24,333 bases of DNA, from positions 1 through 24,333 of the forward strand of contig CAYJIS010000028.1 in the NCBI GenBank assembly GCA_964370315.1, read 5' to 3'. The notes below the pieces were generated by a model, which was not told the DNA's origin, made no database searches, and saw only the letters and a program-made list of their open reading frames with translations. The stretch is from CAYJFX01 sp964370315 (GTDB taxonomy: Bacteria; Spirochaetota; Spirochaetia; Treponematales; Treponemataceae). Made by a program: the position numbers and the translations under genes. How positions within the stretch are numbered: the first letter of the stretch is position 1; every line of letters starts with the position of its first letter. This document shows, one piece after another, positions 1-6,867 of the stretch.

Positions 1-55
1 ATAACGGTGTTTCTGCTTCCATTGGGTGGCGATAAACTTGTCCTGTAAAATGCAT
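1..55 (-). CDS. Radical SAM protein, N-terminal fragment (gene runs off the window)
   Basis: Only the first 18 codons are inside the window, reading MHFTGQVYRHPMEAETPL. From family knowledge, this opening is typical of a group of radical SAM enzymes (COG1032-like) in which a CxxxCxxC iron-sulphur cluster motif follows shortly after; that part lies outside the window and cannot be checked. The start is well supported: an AAGGAG-type Shine-Dalgarno lies just upstream on the minus strand (about 62-70), and a plausible sigma-70 promoter lies at 109-137. The substrate and reaction cannot be told. The identification rests on a short N-terminal resemblance and is therefore only moderate. Confidence 0.55.
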   Translation of the reverse strand, partial: MHFTGQVYRHPMEAETPL

Positions 56-108
56 ATTCTTCTCTCCTTAATTACTTGTAACATAGTGTTAAAAAGTAAT
101 TAAGTATT

Positions 109-137
109 AATATAATGCTTTGTGCAAAAAAAGGCAA
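109..137 (-). promoter_or_regulatory. Putative sigma-70 promoter of the radical SAM gene
   Basis: On the minus strand, TTGCCT (137-132) is followed after 17 nt by TATATT (114-109). The predicted start near 102 would give a leader of about 47 nt carrying the AAGGAG ribosome binding site. This contrasts with the ankyrin gene next door, whose leader is almost absent. Confidence 0.45.
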
Positions 138-153
138 GTGTTTTAATCAATAC

Positions 154-1524
154 TTATAATAGATATCCTTCCTGTATAAGCCTTTCTTTTGTTTCGTCAC
201 TAAAATGCTCCCCAGCTGTTTTACCATCGGAATCTGTATATGAAAAAAAGTCTTTATAAAAGTAATCCATGGCGGTTTTACCCTTGTTATCGGTGTAGTG
301 AAATTGTTCGCTGTTATGGTATGATAAAAGAATTTCAAAAAGTCTTAAACTGTCTGGGTCACGATGGGATGCAACATTAGCTGCATACATTAGGGGTGTT
401 TTTCCTTGTTCATCTGCTATATGAATTAATTCAGGAGCATTTTCTAATATATAAAGAACAGCATCATGATCTGTTTCACTAAACTCCTTCATTTTAATTG
501 CATACACTAATATACTTTTCCCATCAAGGTCAACATCATATAGTGATTCCTTTGAAAAGTACGTTAAAAGATCTATATAGGCATTTTTATTATCCCACGC
601 AAAAAAACTAGCCTCAGTTGCCCGCATAAATACATTTTGCTTCCTAGGCGCTTTTGCCAGTGTGGATGCACCATGTTCAAGAAGTATGAAGGTTATTTCA
701 TCTGCCTTATTTACTGATATAAGTAATGGCGATAAGCCCGTTCTTTTATTTTGCTTATCTACGTTAAATGTAATATCAGTATTTAAAAGAGCTAGAAGTC
801 TTTTTTCTAATCCATAATCTACAGAATAGTATAGTAAATCATCGAGCTCATCTTGACTTAAATCAAGTCCAATGTTCTTTTCAACAAAATAACAAAATAC
901 ATCTCTGTCTTCATCAATAAATTGTGAAGGTATAAGCGAAAGTATATTAGTAGGGTATACATGTTCTTTATCATAAACTTCTTCTACATAATAGCTAACT
1001 ATATCATAACTATTATGTTGGCACGCTAGTATAAAGGCTTCATCTAGGTATTTTTTTGCGGTGTCTCTTTTAGATCCTGCATACTGTAGTATGTCGAGCT
1101 TATCGTATTGGGCAGAGGCTAAAAATGCATCTTTATAAAATTGCAGTGTTTGTGCACCACGACTTTCAAAATACATTACAATATCTAAATGGCCACCTTC
1201 TATTGCATAGTCTAGGGCTGTATATCCGTAGTAATTTTCTCTATCAATACTTGCCCCATTTCGTACTAAGTACTGAACAATATCAAAATAGCCGCGATAA
1301 CTTGCTTTCATAAGTGCTGTTGAATTTTGATAATCCGGTGCATCTATTGGAAGAGTTGAGTTTCTGTGAGATTCTTTAACGTTTTCTAAATCTCCCGTAA
1401 GTGCACTTAGTGTTATATCTGGAACGTACGGTGAAAACGAATAAAAACTACTCATTTGAAAAAGCACACAAGATGAAAAAAGAAAGAGTATCAGTATAAG
1501 AAAAAGATATCGAAGTTTTCTCAT
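154..1524 (-). CDS. Ankyrin-repeat lipoprotein
   Basis: The 456-residue product starts MRKLRYLFLI and has a hydrophobic signal segment ending in FSSC, so Cys19 is a likely lipidation site (relaxed spirochaete-style lipobox). Ankyrin repeats follow: clear units lie at about residues 66-97 and 99-130 (motifs STALMKASYRGYFDIVQYLV and YTALDYAIEGGHLDIVMYF). Weaker ones come later (GLSPLLISVNKADEITFILL, and GKTPLMYAANV near the C terminus). Ankyrin repeats bind proteins, so a role as a periplasmic or surface scaffold is inferred; no enzymatic motif is visible. The frame is open for 30 more codons upstream, but the ATG at 1524 is preferred because the signal peptide begins there and a strong promoter ends 6 nt before it. 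There is no Shine-Dalgarno. The partner is unknown. Confidence 0.8.
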   Translation of the reverse strand: MRKLRYLFLILILFLFSSCVLFQMSSFYSFSPYVPDITLSALTGDLENVKESHRNSTLPIDAPDYQNSTALMKASYRGYFDIVQYLVRNGASIDRENYYGYTALDYAIEGGHLDIVMYFESRGAQTLQFYKDAFLASAQYDKLDILQYAGSKRDTAKKYLDEAFILACQHNSYDIVSYYVEEVYDKEHVYPTNILSLIPSQFIDEDRDVFCYFVEKNIGLDLSQDELDDLLYYSVDYGLEKRLLALLNTDITFNVDKQNKRTGLSPLLISVNKADEITFILLEHGASTLAKAPRKQNVFMRATEASFFAWDNKNAYIDLLTYFSKESLYDVDLDGKSILVYAIKMKEFSETDHDAVLYILENAPELIHIADEQGKTPLMYAANVASHRDPDSLRLFEILLSYHNSEQFHYTDNKGKTAMDYFYKDFFSYTDSDGKTAGEHFSDETKERLIQEGYLL

Positions 1525-1530
1525 ATTAAA

Positions 1531-1559
1531 AGTATAACACATAGATAAGTAGAGTGCAA
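1531..1559 (-). promoter_or_regulatory. Sigma-70 promoter of the ankyrin lipoprotein, predicted leaderless
   Basis: TTGCAC (1559-1554), a 17-nt spacer, and TATACT (1536-1531) are followed by only six bases (TTTAAT) before the ATG at 1524. Transcription would start at or within a base or two of the start codon. No purine-rich ribosome binding site is present. Confidence 0.65.
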
Positions 1560-1646
1560 GAAGAAGAGTTTTCGCAAAATAAAATATTGTTATAAAGTCA
1601 GAATTACCAATCATGGTGGCACACGCAACCGTTCCTAAAAACCTGT

Positions 1647-1879
1647 AAGTTTAAAAAAGCCCCCTAGGGGAGATTGGGTCTTAGGGCAAGAGGGGGCACG
1701 TACTGCAATAGCGTCCCCTCTTACCCTGAAAAAGTTTGCTTTGTTTCCAAATAAAACCTTAATGTTAAAAAAAATCTTAAAAAAATTAAATGTAAATTTG
1801 AAAAGAATATGAAACGCCAGTTTCAAATAAAAAAAAAATAAAAACTGAAAGTTAAAAAAAGCCATCTGAAGCGCTCAGC
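1647..1879. repeat. Direct repeat copy 1 flanking the toxin-antitoxin module
   Basis: The copy begins with AAGTTTAAAAA (1647-1657), has a GC-rich hairpin-forming middle, an A-rich part, and ends in GCCATCTGAAGCGCTCAGC (1861-1879) preceded by seven As. The same two ends, in the same order and orientation, bound copy 2 at 2651-2786. The middles differ in length and sequence. The base composition is strikingly unlike the surrounding DNA. Small open frames inside it read through low-complexity sequence and are not taken as genes. Confidence 0.65.
1683..1727. other. Strong GC-rich hairpin inside repeat copy 1
   Basis: AGGGCAAGAGGGG (1683-1695) pairs with CCCCTCTTACCCT (1715-1727) at 12 of 13 positions, the thirteenth being A against C, around a 19-nt loop. 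An alternative fold pairs GCCCCCT (from about 1659) with AGGGGGC (about 1691-1697). No T-run follows, so it does not look like an intrinsic terminator. Confidence 0.55.
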
Positions 1880-1911
1880 ATTAAAATAAATAACATTTGT
1901 CTGCATATAGC

Positions 1912-1943
1912 TTGCAAAGTGCTAGTAATTGTGTTACAATTAC
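1912..1943 (+). promoter_or_regulatory. Toxin-antitoxin promoter with overlapping palindromic operator
   Basis: TTGCAA (1912-1917), 17 nt, TACAAT (1935-1940) form a good sigma-70 promoter. A perfect inverted repeat, GTAATTGT-GTT-ACAATTAC (1925-1943), covers the -10 box. Ribbon-helix-helix antitoxins such as RelB/DinJ normally repress their own operons by binding such sites, so this is the likely operator. Confidence 0.65.
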
Positions 1944-1959
1944 ATATGGAGGCTCTCTT

Positions 1960-2265
1960 ATGGCAAGAACATCAAATATATTTGCAAGAGTAGAACCACA
2001 TGTAAAAGAACAAGCAGAATATATCTTAAATGAATTGGGTATTCCAATGTCTAATGCAGTTTCAATGTTTTTAAGACAAGTAATTTTGCAAAGAGGAATT
2101 CCTTTTCAAATGAAAATTCCAAATACTGTGCCTCTTTCAGTTGGAGATTTGACACCAACACAACTAGATGCAGAAATTCAAAAAGGCTTTTATGATATTG
2201 AAAATGGAAAAGGCCATTCTTACGAGAGTGTTGCTGCAGAACTAGAGCGAGATTATGGAGTATGA
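1960..2265 (+). CDS. RelB/DinJ-family antitoxin
   Basis: The product is 101 residues. Its N-terminal half (MARTSNIFARVEPHVKEQAE, then ILNELGIPMSNAVSMFLRQV) has the ribbon-helix-helix pattern of the RelB/DinJ family: a short beta strand for DNA contact, then two helices. The variable C-terminal part (LDAEIQKGFYDIENGKG...AAELERDYGV) would wrap and neutralise the toxin. The start at 1960 is fixed by GGAGG at 1948-1952; an upstream in-frame ATG at 1897 lies in the promoter and is not used. The stop overlaps the toxin ATG by four bases (ATGA), so the two are translated together. The expected role is neutralisation of the RelE/ParE toxin and repression of the operon through the palindrome at 1925-1943. 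Confidence 0.88.
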   Translation: MARTSNIFARVEPHVKEQAEYILNELGIPMSNAVSMFLRQVILQRGIPFQMKIPNTVPLSVGDLTPTQLDAEIQKGFYDIENGKGHSYESVAAELERDYGV

Positions 2266-2591
2266 GCTACGAGCTTATTATATCTGAAAGCGCAAAAGCC
2301 GATTTAAAAAATATCATTGAATATATATCATATCAATTACATGCACCTGAAGCTGGAAAAAAACTTATTAGAAGTATGCTAGGTAAGATACATAGTTTAT
2401 GTGATATGCCAAAGATGTATAAAATGTATCCAAATGAACCACTACGAAGCAAAAATATTCGATATATACCTGTAGCGAAATATGTGATATTTTACAAAAT
2501 TCTGGAAGATTCTCAAAAAATATATATTAGTAGGGTAATGTACGGTGGAAGAAACATAGCAGAGCAGTCTATTGATGTGATTGAAGATTAA
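2262..2591 (+). CDS. RelE/ParE-family toxin
   Basis: This 109-residue protein directly follows the antitoxin with an ATGA overlap, the usual order of type II toxin-antitoxin operons. It has the ParE/RelE superfamily pattern: ELIISESAKADLKNIIEYIS at the N terminus, a helical middle, then RSKNIRYIPVAKYVIFYKI and the strand YISRVMYGGRNI near the C terminus. Members either cleave mRNA in the ribosome (RelE) or poison gyrase (ParE). The sequence does not decide between them: partner type favours RelE, while the R-V-x-Y-G-x-R-N end resembles ParE-like members. Both genes are intact. The module sits between two direct repeats, which suggests it arrived as a mobile unit. Confidence 0.85.
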   Translation: MSYELIISESAKADLKNIIEYISYQLHAPEAGKKLIRSMLGKIHSLCDMPKMYKMYPNEPLRSKNIRYIPVAKYVIFYKILEDSQKIYISRVMYGGRNIAEQSIDVIED

Positions 2592-2650
2592 TTCTTGCAG
2601 ATACTTCATGACCGATATTGGTGGTATAGCGAACCATTCCCAGTGATGTG

Positions 2651-2786
2651 AAGTTTAAAAAGCGTCGCCCAAGGAGAGTGGGGGGGCGAGAAACTACGGG
2701 CTTCGCAACTCCGAGTTGGTTCTTGCTCCATAAAAGAGTTCCTACGCTTACAAGCGTAAAAAAAAAAGCCATCTGAAGCGCTCAGC
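2651..2786. repeat. Direct repeat copy 2 flanking the toxin-antitoxin module
   Basis: It begins AAGTTTAAAAA (2651-2661) and ends GCCATCTGAAGCGCTCAGC (2768-2786) preceded by an A-run, like copy 1. The middle differs and holds several hairpins: TCGCCC...GGGCGA, CAACTC-C-GAGTTG (about 2707-2719), and TACGCTT-AC-AAGCGTA directly before the A-run. The stretch 2592-2808 has no convincing gene; minus-strand open frames here only translate the repeat. Confidence 0.65.
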
Positions 2787-2808
2787 TTCAAATAGAAAAA
2801 AATCTAAA

Positions 2809-3282
2809 TTATAGTGCCGTAATAAATATAACGGCAAAAATACCACAAACAATCATCTTCATTCCAGTACCTAATAAAAAGCCTAAAAAAGAAGCCCATG
2901 CAGATGATAATGCTTTTTTTGCATCTTTTCTATCGTGAATTAATTCACCTATAAAAGCGCCTAAAAAGGGACAAAGAATAATGCCAATGGGAGCAAAAAA
3001 AAGACCAACAAAGATACCTATAGTAGAACCAATAATGCCAGCTTTAGTGCCGCCCTTCTTTTTGGTTAGCCACACTGGAGCAATGTTATCAATTACCGTA
3101 ATAGCGACAGCAATCAAGGCTGTAATTACAAGGGCTGTAATTGAAATACTTGCTGAGTCAACAAAAAGTAATAACAAAAGTGAAGTCCAGGCTAAAGGAA
3201 CACCTGGAATAATGGGAACAAGACAGCCAACAAAGCCAGTTATAAGTAAAAGTATGCCTGCAATTATTAATACTATTTCCAT
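2809..3282 (-). CDS. DUF456 family membrane protein
   Basis: The 157-residue, very hydrophobic protein has about four to five membrane segments and glycine-rich helices (GILLLITGFVGCLVPIIPGVPLAW, GGTKAGIIGSTIGIFVG, GAFIGELIHDRKDAKKAL). This pattern, with PxxPGxPL in the first hairpin and a glycine-zipper middle, matches the DUF456 family (PF04306), whose function is unknown. It starts seven bases after the coaX stop codon, and its AGAGG ribosome binding site overlaps that stop, so it is the second gene of a coaX operon. No catalytic residue is visible. A role in pantothenate metabolism should not be assumed from the pairing. Confidence 0.78.
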   Translation of the reverse strand: MEIVLIIAGILLLITGFVGCLVPIIPGVPLAWTSLLLLLFVDSASISITALVITALIAVAITVIDNIAPVWLTKKKGGTKAGIIGSTIGIFVGLFFAPIGIILCPFLGAFIGELIHDRKDAKKALSSAWASFLGFLLGTGMKMIVCGIFAVIFITAL

Positions 3283-3289
3283 GATGCCT

Positions 3290-4093
3290 CTAATGTGATT
3301 CTAAAATTTGTGCAATACGTTTTAAGCCCTTTAATGTTAATTGCTTATCAACATTTTGAAAAATATCAGTAATAGGCTTTAATACTGAGTTTAAGCCACC
3401 GGTTGCAACGACAATGATATCATTTGTATTGCAACCTGCGCTTTTACTTAAATCTTTGCTCATTCTTTCTACAAGAGATTCAACAAGACCTTTATAGCCC
3501 AAAACTATACCTGATTGAATTGAGTTAATTGTATTTGTTCCAAGTGAACTTTGAGGTGCTTCAAGTGATACCGAAGGTAACTGAGCGGTATTATTAAAAA
3601 GAGAATTAACAGCAGTCTTTAACCCTGGTGCAATCGCAACACCCCTAATTTCTCCTTGTGCACAAACGGCAGTAAATGTTAACGCTGTTCCAAAATCTAA
3701 TACAATTACAGGAGCATTAAAACTCATCCAAGCTTCAACAACATTACATATAATATCAGAACCAACTTCATGAATTGCACTTTGTGGCACCGTTATTGGA
3801 AGTTTTTCAAAAATACTAGGATTTACTATCATAGGTTTTTTACCAATCATTGATTGTACTACACTTACAAAGGGTCCTATAAGAATAGGAACAACAGAAC
3901 TAAGTATTGCACTTTCAATTGATTTTTGTGAAAATCCCGCGTCCCTAAAAAAAGAAAGCAATATAGAACTATATTCATCTGCAGTTCTGTTTGCGTCTGT
4001 GTGAACACGCCATTCTTTTACAATTTCATTTTCATTAAAAACTGCAACAACAATATTTGTGTTTCCAATATCAATAGTTAAAAGCAATTGCAA
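3290..4093 (-). CDS. coaX: Type III pantothenate kinase
   Basis: CoaX phosphorylates pantothenate with ATP as the first step of coenzyme A synthesis in the cytosol. The 267-residue length fits the family. Visible motifs are the phosphate-binding DIGNTN at residues 8-13, EVGSDIICN at 109-117, DFGTALTF at 133-140, IRGVAIAPGLKTAV near 149-162, and GTNTINSIQSGIVLGY further on. The usual GADR motif is GSDI here: the catalytic aspartate (Asp113) is kept but arginine is replaced. The usual DFGTATTFD is also altered. The start is a TTG at 4093 with AGGAG four bases upstream; the TTG two codons later has a spacing of ten and is the alternative. Its promoter overlaps that of hisS. Confidence 0.87.
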   Translation of the reverse strand: MQLLLTIDIGNTNIVVAVFNENEIVKEWRVHTDANRTADEYSSILLSFFRDAGFSQKSIESAILSSVVPILIGPFVSVVQSMIGKKPMIVNPSIFEKLPITVPQSAIHEVGSDIICNVVEAWMSFNAPVIVLDFGTALTFTAVCAQGEIRGVAIAPGLKTAVNSLFNNTAQLPSVSLEAPQSSLGTNTINSIQSGIVLGYKGLVESLVERMSKDLSKSAGCNTNDIIVVATGGLNSVLKPITDIFQNVDKQLTLKGLKRIAQILESH

Positions 4094-4116
4094 TAATCTC
4101 CTATATTTGCTATTAT
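4088..4116 (+). promoter_or_regulatory. hisS promoter, predicted leaderless
   Basis: TTGCAA (4088-4093), 17 nt, TATTAT (4111-4116), then six bases and the ATG at 4123. The -35 box includes the coaX start codon, and the -10 box is the opposite strand of the coaX -10 (the symmetric heptamer TATTATA). No Shine-Dalgarno lies before hisS. Confidence 0.6.
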
Positions 4117-4140
4117 ACCACTATGGATAAACTAATTCAA
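4112..4140 (-). promoter_or_regulatory. coaX promoter, overlapping the hisS promoter and start codon
   Basis: On the minus strand, TTGAAT (4140-4135), 17 nt, and a perfect TATAAT (4117-4112) precede coaX by about 19 bases, giving a leader of roughly 12 nt that begins just before the AGGAG site. The -35 box lies inside the hisS coding sequence. Confidence 0.6.
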
Positions 4141-5439
4141 CCCAAAATATTAAAAGGTTTTCGCGATTTTTTACCAAATGCAGAATTAAAACGCGCACTA
4201 TTAATGGAAACACTAACTGGAGTGTTTCGCTCTCGTGGGTTTGTGCCCATCGATACACCTGTTTTAGAGTATTCTGAAATACTGCTTCGAAAAAGCGAAG
4301 GTGAAACTGAAAAGCAGGTTTTTCGTTTTGAAGATAATGGGGGTAGGGATGTAGCACTTCGCTTTGACCTCACTGTTCCATTTGCACGTTTTATTGCACA
4401 ACACAAAGAAGAATTATATTTTCCCTTTAAGCGCTATCATATTGCAAAAGTATGGCGAGGTGAAAAACCACAAGCTGGGCGCTATAGAGAGTTCGTGCAA
4501 TGCGACTTTGATATTGTCGGCTCTGATTCTGCTCAAAGCGATTTTGAAATTTTATCGATGATGAAAGAATCTTTAAGTGCTATAGGCGTAGAAAATATAA
4601 CAATAAAAATTAATCACCGAGGAATATTTAACGCTTTTCTCGCAAAGCTTGAAATAAAGGATATGTCAGAAGAAGTTCTTAGAACTGTCGATAAGCTTGC
4701 GAAAATTGGCGAAGAGGAAGTAAAAAAACTTCTTACCGAGATTACGGGATCTAGTCAAAAGGCACAAGATGTTTTAACCTTTATTGCTGGTAAAAGCGAC
4801 TTTGCAAGTACATTAAAACTCATAGGCGACATGGCTGGAGAATCAGAAGAAGTTCACTCATATGTTAAGAGAATGCAAGATATACATTCATTACTTTGTG
4901 CTGTACAAATTGAATCAAACTTTGTTTTAGATCCATCAATTACTCGTGGTCTTGATTATTATACTGGATTAGTATTTGAAACATTCTTAAATGACTTACC
5001 AAGTATTGGTTCTGTGTGCTCTGGTGGTAGATATGATAATCTTGCAGGCCTTTATATGAAAGATAAAATATCTGGAATAGGATCTTCAATTGGACTGGAC
5101 AGACTCGTTGCAGGTTTAGAACAAATTGGAAAAATAGACGAAAGCCTGTGCTTTTTAGATGCAATTATTTTTTGTTCTGATGAAACATTATTCACACATT
5201 ATCACGTTGTTGCCAAAAAACTGCGTGAGAGTGGAATAAAGGTTGAAGTGTTTTTAGAAAACAAAAAAATGAATCAACAATTTACACTTGCTGAAAAAAA
5301 AGGCATACCTTTTGGTATTGTAATATATGAAGATCAATCTAAGCAAAATATGCTTACACTCAAGAATCTTAAAACAAGAGAGCAATTTGAAAATATTGAT
5401 ATAGCTACTGCTGCTAAAACACTATTGGAACACCGTTAA
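4123..5439 (+). CDS. hisS: Histidine--tRNA ligase
   Basis: This class II aminoacyl-tRNA synthetase charges tRNA-His with histidine using ATP. The 438-residue length is normal. Motifs in order: KGFRDFLP at 11-18, LRFDLTVPFARF at 79-90, motif 2 around GRYREFVQCDFDIVG at 119-133, the histidine-specific RGLDYYTG at 275-282, and motif 3 beginning SGGRYDNLAGLY at 300-311. A C-terminal anticodon-binding domain (about 340-438) follows. The ATG at 4123 is the natural start: conserved sequence begins within ten residues, and the promoter at 4088-4116 leaves almost no leader, so a leaderless mRNA is predicted. Nothing suggests damage. Confidence 0.95.
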   Translation: MDKLIQPKILKGFRDFLPNAELKRALLMETLTGVFRSRGFVPIDTPVLEYSEILLRKSEGETEKQVFRFEDNGGRDVALRFDLTVPFARFIAQHKEELYFPFKRYHIAKVWRGEKPQAGRYREFVQCDFDIVGSDSAQSDFEILSMMKESLSAIGVENITIKINHRGIFNAFLAKLEIKDMSEEVLRTVDKLAKIGEEEVKKLLTEITGSSQKAQDVLTFIAGKSDFASTLKLIGDMAGESEEVHSYVKRMQDIHSLLCAVQIESNFVLDPSITRGLDYYTGLVFETFLNDLPSIGSVCSGGRYDNLAGLYMKDKISGIGSSIGLDRLVAGLEQIGKIDESLCFLDAIIFCSDETLFTHYHVVAKKLRESGIKVEVFLENKKMNQQFTLAEKKGIPFGIVIYEDQSKQNMLTLKNLKTREQFENIDIATAAKTLLEHR

Positions 5440-5440
5440 C

Positions 5441-5481
5441 AAAAAAAGGACTGGCTCCTGACAAGTCAGAAATCAGTCCTT
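5441..5481 (-). terminator. Terminator between hisS and the SH3-like lipoprotein gene (T-run on minus strand)
   Basis: AAGGACTG (5446-5453) pairs with CAGTCCTT (5474-5481), and an inner palindrome CTGAC-AA-GTCAG (5458-5469) sits between. Read on the minus strand the stem runs into seven Ts, so it should terminate the four-gene operon that ends at 5539. On the plus strand no T-run follows, so it would be weak for hisS. Confidence 0.65.
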
Positions 5482-5538
5482 GAAAACTGCTTAGTAAAAT
5501 GTCCAGTAAATGGTATTCACGACATATTGGCCCTTTTT

Positions 5539-5883
5539 TTAATTATTTGAAAAGTTTTTTGCAGCGTAACTTGCTTGTAGCTTATTTGTGTATATTTGAA
5601 TAGTTTCTTGTGAAAGCCAACCGTCCTCAAAATGATACCAAAGCTCTTCATTGTTGTTAATTGTTGATCCGGTAACTTCAACAACTTCACCAATTCTTCC
5701 ATAACTCAATATATTAGAGTTTTGATTACTTTCTTGGTGATATGATGCATAGGGTTCAACTATAACTGCATATTGAGAAGACATGGCAAGATTTAAGGTG
5801 TTTGAAACATCAATTTCCTTATATTCATCTTTTGAGCAAGAAAAAAGTATAAGTATAAATGCAATAGAAAGTATTCTTTTCAT
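5539..5883 (-). CDS. Small lipoprotein with an SH3-like domain
   Basis: The 114-residue product starts MKRILSIAFILILFSCSKDE, a short signal peptide with lipobox LFSC and Cys16 as the lipid site. The rest looks like a single bacterial SH3 (SH3b-type) fold: YAVIVEPYASYHQESNQNSN, then SYGRIGEVVEVTGS, then ELWYHFEDGWLSQETIQIY, the tryptophan-glycine-tryptophan style end typical of these domains. In the family these domains bind peptidoglycan or other envelope parts; the ligand here is unknown. It is the last gene of the operon from 8139, and its ATG overlaps the preceding stop (TAATG) with no clear ribosome binding site, so translational coupling is likely. An upstream in-frame start would lack the signal peptide. 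Confidence 0.65.
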   Translation of the reverse strand: MKRILSIAFILILFSCSKDEYKEIDVSNTLNLAMSSQYAVIVEPYASYHQESNQNSNILSYGRIGEVVEVTGSTINNNEELWYHFEDGWLSQETIQIYTNKLQASYAAKNFSNN

Positions 5884-6299
5884 TATAAAAATAAGGCCCG
5901 TGGTAATAAAAAGTGAAGAAGTGCAACAATTAAGCATGCAAACCCTACATATCTTCTTCCGCCAACAATCAATGTTTCTACTACATGATTAAGTTCAACT
6001 TTTACAGAAGATGTAGAAATATAATATTCATAGAGTAACGTAAGTCCAGCAATTATTCCCATAGCAGCAGGTAATAAGTCTCCAATTACAGGTACGTCAT
6101 TGTTTATAACAGATAAAATTTTCATAAGCCCAACAAAGGCTGTTGCAATGCCCAAAATTAGTCGAGTTTTTTTTGTTTCTAAAAACGAAATTCCTGCAAT
6201 CGTTGCTTCTTGTGAATCTTCAGCCATGGGTTTTGTAAAAATTAGCAAAAGCCCTGCAAGGGTATTAAAAACAACAGATAATAAGTAAAATTGAATCAT
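5883..6299 (-). CDS. Small multi-pass membrane protein of unknown function
   Basis: I do not recognise the family. The 138-residue protein has about four hydrophobic helices: MIQFYLLSVVFNTLAGLLLIF at the start, TRLILGIATAFVGLMKILSV, LLPAAMGIIAGLTLLYEYYI, and YVGFACLIVALLHFLLPRAL at the end. Short charged loops lie between them. The start at 6299 is preferred because GGAGG lies four to five bases before it; the upstream ATG at 6320 would place that ribosome binding site inside the gene. It is the third gene of the operon and overlaps the next one by a single base. The company it keeps (two lipoproteins and a single-pass protein) suggests an envelope complex, which is inference only. Confidence 0.6.
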   Translation of the reverse strand: MIQFYLLSVVFNTLAGLLLIFTKPMAEDSQEATIAGISFLETKKTRLILGIATAFVGLMKILSVINNDVPVIGDLLPAAMGIIAGLTLLYEYYISTSSVKVELNHVVETLIVGGRRYVGFACLIVALLHFLLPRALFL

Positions 6300-6324
6300 A
6301 AATCCTCCAACATAATTCATTCAA

Positions 6325-6861
6325 CTATTTTTGTACTTTTGTACTGAGCATGAGTATTTCATCTTCAATAGAAATTTCAGCTTCTATGGTTATTATATCA
6401 TAGTTTGCAAATGTTGTCACATAAGAATCTTCATTTCCATAATATATTGGAAAATATGACGACTCTTGAATAATGTTTCCGTCATTGTTTAGGGCTTTAA
6501 AAATAATAACAATTGGAAAATCTTTATCAACACGTATTTCTTCGGCACTAAGAGTTACAAATGTATTATCATCGAATACAAATGCGCTTAATGAAAAAGG
6601 AATATCATATAGTGTTCCAGCATTAGTTTCAGTTGGTACATTTGTAACAAATACAATCATTAAAACGAGTAGTACAATACTACCCAATAAGTATCTTGAA
6701 GCTTTAGTATGCACTAGGGATTTAAAAATTCCTTTTGGTGGTAGCTTCTCAGTTCCATCATAATGTGATTTTACTATGTCTGGTGCGTTTTTTAACCTAT
6801 TTTCTCTATTATAATGAAAATGTAATTCTTCTTCATGTATGTTGTTATCGTCAAAGCCCAT
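6325..6861 (-). CDS. Single-pass membrane protein of unknown function
   Basis: The 178-residue protein has a charged N-terminal cytoplasmic part of about 55 residues (rich in His, Asn, Glu and Lys), one membrane helix at about 57-73 (YLLGSIVLLVLMIVFVTNV) and a C-terminal beta-rich outer part of about 100 residues (TLYDIPFSLSAFVFDDNTFV, later YDIITIEAEISIEDEILML). I do not recognise a named family. The start is supported by GGGAG about ten bases upstream, overlapping the end of the beta-propeller gene, whose stop lies six bases away. A role as a membrane-anchored partner of the propeller lipoprotein would fit the operon but is unproven. Confidence 0.6.
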   Translation of the reverse strand: MGFDDNNIHEEELHFHYNRENRLKNAPDIVKSHYDGTEKLPPKGIFKSLVHTKASRYLLGSIVLLVLMIVFVTNVPTETNAGTLYDIPFSLSAFVFDDNTFVTLSAEEIRVDKDFPIVIIFKALNNDGNIIQESSYFPIYYGNEDSYVTTFANYDIITIEAEISIEDEILMLSTKVQK

Positions 6862-6867
6862 ATTATA

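Noticed and set aside
1635..1865. Minus-strand open frame of 76 codons within repeat copy 1
   Set aside because: It translates low-complexity A/T runs into Phe/Lys/Asn-rich sequence, has no ribosome binding site and covers a hairpin-rich repeat.
1647..2786. Calling the repeats integron attC sites outright
   Set aside because: No canonical GTTRRRY/RYYYAAC core pair was found, the two ends of each copy are not complementary to one another, and no integrase is in the window. Kept only as a hypothesis.
2569..2791. Two overlapping minus-strand open frames in repeat copy 2
   Set aside because: They read the structured repeat in two frames, overlap the toxin end, and show no protein-like pattern or start signal.
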